A DNA stretch of 11,259 bases from CAYLHS01 sp964496205 (GTDB taxonomy: Bacteria > Actinomycetota > Acidimicrobiia > Spongiisociales > UBA4744): NCBI GenBank assembly GCA_964496205.1, contig CAZBXV010000060.1, positions 1-11,259 on the forward strand. Direction: 5' to 3'. Below are positions 8,664 to 11,259 of this stretch, in pieces. The notes under the pieces are model-generated. The model ran no database searches. It was not told the origin of the DNA and saw only the letters and a list, made by a program, of their open reading frames with translations. Position numbers and translations under genes: made by a program. Position 1 is the stretch's first letter. Each line of letters begins with the position of its first letter.

Positions 8664-9035
8664 GTGGCGGTCACATCAATCGGACAGATTCACATCTCGG
8701 TCACCGACATCGACGAGGCTGTCGAGTTCTACAGGGACACGCTCGGTCTCACGTTTCTCTTCGACGTGCCTGCCCAGCAGATGGCCTTCTTCGACGTCGA
8801 CGGTGTTCGCCTCTATCTCGGCGTGGCCGAATCACCCGAGTTCTCCTCCCACCCGTTGCTCTACTTCACGGTGGACGACGTCGACGCGGAGTATGCCCGC
8901 CTGGGGGAGCGAGGCGTCGAGGGGATCGGGGCCCCGCATGTCATCAATCGCACCGAGAACTCGGAGCTGTGGATGGCATTCTTCCGTGACCCTTGGGGGC
9001 ATCCGCTCGCCATCATGCAGGACCGCCCCATCTGA
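8664..9035 (+). CDS. VOC-fold (glyoxalase/bleomycin resistance) family protein
   Basis: A 123-residue protein with the two beta-alpha-beta-beta-beta repeats of the vicinal oxygen chelate fold: QIHISVTDIDEAVEFYRDTL (8-27) and LLYFTVDDVDAEYARL (65-80). It ends with the typical FFRDPWGHPLAIMQD. H10 is at the usual first metal position, but the second-repeat histidine position is filled by a hydrophobic residue (near L65) and the final glutamate position after the DPxG turn by Ala or Ile, so the classical metal site looks incomplete. Function could be binding or detoxifying a small molecule, perhaps the ligand of the divergent MarR; this is inferred. GTG 8664 is chosen by its ribosome binding site and by where the fold starts. 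The MBL gene converges with only 19 nt between stops and no obvious terminator. Confidence 0.88.
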   Translation: MAVTSIGQIHISVTDIDEAVEFYRDTLGLTFLFDVPAQQMAFFDVDGVRLYLGVAESPEFSSHPLLYFTVDDVDAEYARLGERGVEGIGAPHVINRTENSELWMAFFRDPWGHPLAIMQDRPI

Positions 9036-9054
9036 GAGGCCGATGCTCGATTGG

Positions 9055-9678
9055 CTAGACGGTGAAGCTCTGGCCCCAGCCGAGCGCGACGAACTCGATC
9101 CCGTCGGAGGCGAGGACTCTCTTCGCCATCGTGTAGATCCACTCGCGGCCCTGGCCCGAGAGATAGAAATCGTGCACCGGAACTACCTGTCGCGGACCGA
9201 GCCTCCGGGCGAACTCCAGGCTTTCGAACGTCGTACCCCACGGAGTGAGCAGCCCGAGTGCGAGGACGGGAGCCGATCGGGTCGGGCCGTAGCTGTCGCC
9301 AGGATGGGTCACCACATCCGAAACGGTCCAGGCTCGATTCGGTGGCGCTCCGCCGGCAGGGGTGGTCTCGTGTAGAACATCCTCGACGGCGGTGCCGACA
9401 GGAACGGAGGTGTCGACCTCGATGTCGGACTTCTCCAGTAGAGCCGCAACCGCCTCGTTGCCATACACGCTGATATCGGTGCCCCGGTCGAGCAGCCACT
9501 TCAAGAACTCGGGACTCACGTGGTCGCCGTGCTCGTGGGTCACCAGGATCCGCTGCACGTCTCCGATCGTGTCGAGGTCGATGTTGGCGAAGGTGTGGAA
9601 ACCTGGATCGACAAGTGTCGTCCCGGTGTCCGTCGTGACGAGGAGACAGGAATCTGTGAGACGCTTGATGGTGGACAT
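9055..9678 (-). CDS. MBL-fold metallo-hydrolase
   Basis: A 207-residue protein of the metallo-beta-lactamase fold. The metal-binding signature THEHGDH (47-53) is intact, followed by HPGDS (H125, D128) and PVHDFYLS (H169), so a dinuclear metal site is likely. The layout (VDPG near 23-26, VTHPGDSYG, then TPWGTTFES and VVPVHD) resembles the small UlaG/UPF0173-like hydrolases common in actinobacteria, whose substrates are mostly unknown. No signal peptide is visible, so it should be cytoplasmic. ATG 9678 has only a weak GG-rich ribosome binding site, but the fold begins directly after it. It is a single gene, divergent from the SCO1 gene with 136 nt between starts. Confidence 0.9.
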   Translation of the reverse strand: MSTIKRLTDSCLLVTTDTGTTLVDPGFHTFANIDLDTIGDVQRILVTHEHGDHVSPEFLKWLLDRGTDISVYGNEAVAALLEKSDIEVDTSVPVGTAVEDVLHETTPAGGAPPNRAWTVSDVVTHPGDSYGPTRSAPVLALGLLTPWGTTFESLEFARRLGPRQVVPVHDFYLSGQGREWIYTMAKRVLASDGIEFVALGWGQSFTV

Positions 9679-9703
9679 GGTCCGACCCTAGTCCTGCGGT
9701 CCC

Positions 9704-9710
9704 ATCTATA
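9704..9710 (-). promoter_or_regulatory. Candidate -10 box of the MBL gene
   Basis: On the minus strand TATAGAT lies about 25 nt upstream of ATG 9678, in an otherwise GC-rich gap. No good -35 is visible at the usual spacing. The site is suggested by position and base composition only. Confidence 0.4.
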
Positions 9711-9800
9711 ACCCTCCAGCAGCTCGCTGGTGTTCGAGGCGGAACGGCTTTGCTCGACCATGCCTCACATGTGGGTTTCCCGCAAAGTCCAGGCGCTTTC

Positions 9801-9806
9801 TACCAT
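9801..9806 (+). promoter_or_regulatory. Candidate -10 box of a leaderless SCO1 message
   Basis: TACCAT fits the TAnnnT -10 pattern and ends 8 nt before GTG 9815. With no Shine-Dalgarno before that codon, transcription starting at or next to the GTG would give a leaderless mRNA, which is common in actinobacteria. No convincing -35 is visible. Confidence 0.4.
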
Positions 9807-9814
9807 GGCATGTC

Positions 9815-10423
9815 GTGCGGAAGATGCTCCTCATTGCCGGCGTCGTGGCCCTTCTCACGGCCGCGTGCGCGGCGGCCGGCACCGACACGACGTCGGCGTC
9901 CGGTTTCGACGGAACCGTGCTCGACCCACCAGAACCGAAGCCGGAGTTCGTGCTCACCGACACCCAAGGGAACCCGTTCGACTTCCAAGCAGATACACAA
10001 GGTGATCTCACACTGCTGTACTTCGGCTACACATACTGCCCGGACATCTGCCCGGTGCAGCTCGCACAGATCGCTGCGGCTCTCGACAAACTGCCGGATG
10101 TCGAGCGCCACACCAAGGTTGTTTTTGTCACGGTCGATCCGGAGCGCGACACCCCCAAAGTCATCCGATCCTTTCTCGACAAGTTCGACACCAACTTCAT
10201 TGGACTCAGGGGCACGATCGAGGAAGTGGAAGCCGCCCAAAGAGCCGCCGGGGTGTCGGTTGCCGCCAAGATCGGCGAGGGAGACGACTACTCGATGGCC
10301 CACGCCGCGCAGGTGATCGCCTACGCGCCAGACGGGTTCGCCTACACCCAGTATCCGTATGGGACACGCCAGACACAGTGGGTCCACGACCTTCCGCTCG
10401 TTCTGGACAGGACAGACTCGTGA
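9815..10423 (+). CDS. SCO1/SenC-family copper chaperone lipoprotein
   Basis: A 202-residue thioredoxin-fold protein that delivers copper to, or reduces, the CuA site of cytochrome c oxidase on the outer face of the membrane. Residues 1-17 form a short signal (MRKMLLIAGVVALLTAA) followed by C18, a plausible though non-canonical lipobox (TAAC). The copper motif is YCPDICP with C75 and C79, and the distal ligand is H163 in MAHAAQ. FVTVDPERDTP (104-114) is a family hallmark. Length fits the family. GTG 9815 is used; ATG 9824 (MLLIAGV) is an alternative that removes only the first three residues, including the basic ones. The stop overlaps the following CtaG-type gene by 4 nt, so the two assembly factors are coupled. 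Confidence 0.94.
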   Translation: MRKMLLIAGVVALLTAACAAAGTDTTSASGFDGTVLDPPEPKPEFVLTDTQGNPFDFQADTQGDLTLLYFGYTYCPDICPVQLAQIAAALDKLPDVERHTKVVFVTVDPERDTPKVIRSFLDKFDTNFIGLRGTIEEVEAAQRAAGVSVAAKIGEGDDYSMAHAAQVIAYAPDGFAYTQYPYGTRQTQWVHDLPLVLDRTDS

Positions 10424-11211
10424 AACTCTGGTGCGCCGCACTCAACCGGCCATGGAGCTGGCACTGGATCGCCTACCCGGGCGTGTGGGTGATGGTTGCG
10501 CTGCCAACGATCTGGTATCTGGTCAAGGTGCACAGACACGGGGGAGTGGACCGCCGTTCCAGGGCGGCGTTTCTCGCTGCGATGGGGATCTTCTGGGTGT
10601 CATCGGACTGGCCGGTCGGAACGCTCGGTGCCGGGTACTTGGACTGGGTGCACATGCTCCAGTACCTCCTGTACGTCCTGGCGATCGCTCCGTTGCTGCT
10701 CCTCGGGACGCCGGAGTGGATGGCGCGCCAGACACTCGACCGCCTTCATCTCTTAGGCGCCTACCGGTGGCTGTCACGGCACCTGCTGGTGTCGGGCGTG
10801 ATCTTCAACATCGTTCTGCTCGCCACCCACTCACCGATCGGTGTTGACACGCTTCGCTCTTCGCAGTTGGGTTCCTTTGCCATGGACATGTCGTGGCTCG
10901 CATCGGGCATCGTCCTGTGGGCGCCAATCGTCAACCCGATCAAGGAGCTGCGGACCCAATCGTTCGCCCTCAAGATGGTGTACCTCTTCCTGTCCGCAGG
11001 TGTTGTGCCGATCGTCCCGGCGAGCGCCCTGACGTTCGCCCACTACCCCCTGTACTCCACCTACGAACTGGCGCCACGGGTCGGGCGGCTCACCGCACTC
11101 GAGGACCAGCAACTCGCGGGGATCGTCATGAAGCTGGGGATGGTGCCGGTGATCTGGGGCGCGATCGGCGTCATGTTCTTTCGCTGGGCGGCCCAAGAAC
11201 GAGCGCGGTAG
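10420..11211 (+). CDS. ctaG: CtaG-type (Caa3) cytochrome c oxidase assembly membrane protein
   Basis: A 263-residue polytopic membrane protein with about 6-7 hydrophobic segments. It matches the Caa3_CtaG family: HMLQYLLYVLAIAPLLLLG (78-96) corresponds to the family's H-M-x-Q-H-L-L segment, HSPIGVD lies at 137-143, and the C-terminal LEDQQLAGIVMKLG (227-240) is the hallmark DQQLAG segment followed by a last helix. In Bacillus subtilis CtaG is needed for active caa3 oxidase, probably through copper supply. The GTG start at 10420 overlaps the SCO1 stop in a GTGA arrangement; the frame is open upstream to 10378, but that part is inside the SCO1 gene. AGGACAG lies about 8 nt upstream. Oxidase subunits are not in the window. 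Note Tyr where many relatives have the second His of the HxxxH-like motif (Q81-Y82). Confidence 0.88.
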   Translation: MKLWCAALNRPWSWHWIAYPGVWVMVALPTIWYLVKVHRHGGVDRRSRAAFLAAMGIFWVSSDWPVGTLGAGYLDWVHMLQYLLYVLAIAPLLLLGTPEWMARQTLDRLHLLGAYRWLSRHLLVSGVIFNIVLLATHSPIGVDTLRSSQLGSFAMDMSWLASGIVLWAPIVNPIKELRTQSFALKMVYLFLSAGVVPIVPASALTFAHYPLYSTYELAPRVGRLTALEDQQLAGIVMKLGMVPVIWGAIGVMFFRWAAQERAR

Positions 11212-11214
11212 GGC

Positions 11215-11229
11215 CGAGCTTCGCGCTCG
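11215..11229. terminator. Weak hairpin after ctaG
   Basis: CGAGC (11215-11219) and GCTCG (11225-11229) can form a 5-bp GC-rich stem with a 5-nt loop just after the ctaG stop. No T-run follows and a possible ribosome binding site begins 4 nt later, so terminator function is doubtful. Confidence 0.2.
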
Positions 11230-11246
11230 CGAGGGGAGGAGATGGT

Positions 11247-11259
11247 GTGTCGGTCCCCC
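11247..11259 (+). CDS. Possible start of a further gene (partial)
   Basis: GGGGAGGA at 11233-11240 is a strong Shine-Dalgarno sequence. GTG 11247 follows at 6-nt spacing and would begin MSVP; GTG 11245 is an alternative. Only four codons are visible, so no family can be named. If real, the gene starts 36 nt after ctaG and could belong to the same operon. Confidence 0.3.

Noticed and set aside
9730..10005. Plus-strand frame starting before the SCO1 gene
   Set aside because: It is out of frame with SCO1, Arg/His-rich and without any motif; it overlaps the conserved SCO1 signal and copper domain.

Overview
The window is GC-rich bacterial DNA with frequent GTG starts, short gene overlaps and high GC at third codon positions. 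Together with a glycogen phosphorylase of the short DUF3417-type, an SCO1 plus Caa3-type CtaG pair and a probable leaderless gene, this suggests an actinobacterium. Acidimicrobiia or a relative is possible, but no marker gene fixes the lineage.

Layout. Positions 1-57 may be the tail of an upstream gene. Positions 58-363 are non-coding. A single-RRM RNA-binding protein (364-618) is followed after 17 nt by a small protein with a very basic N-terminus and an acidic, SHOCT-like C-terminus (636-887). Positions 888-1272 carry a decayed IS256/Mutator-type transposase fragment and a perfect 12-bp inverted repeat. A tightly overlapping run then follows: glgX (debranching enzyme, 1273-3282), an APC-family amino acid permease (3275-4612) and a ManB/CpsG-like phosphohexomutase (4587-5936). 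glgP (alpha-glucan phosphorylase, 5912-8023, minus strand) converges on it, and the two coding ends overlap by 25 bp. Upstream of glgP lies a MarR regulator (minus) divergent from a VOC/glyoxalase-fold gene, with a palindromic operator candidate between them. A metallo-beta-lactamase-fold hydrolase (minus) converges on the VOC gene. The window closes with an SCO1/SenC lipoprotein overlapping a CtaG-type oxidase assembly membrane protein by 4 nt, and perhaps the start of another gene at the very end.

How they work together. GlgP releases glucose-1-phosphate from glycogen, GlgX removes the limit branches, and the phosphohexomutase probably converts glucose-1-P to glucose-6-P, so the centre of the window is a glycogen breakdown cluster. 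The amino acid permease inside it has no obvious role in that pathway. SCO1 and CtaG form a separate copper-delivery module for cytochrome c oxidase. MarR and VOC look like a self-contained, autoregulated pair.

Most of the window consists of known families. I found no clear new system. The best leads are regulatory (the MarR/VOC operator and the inverted repeat before glgX), the transposase relic that artificially lengthens the glgX reading frame, and the RRM plus small-protein pair.
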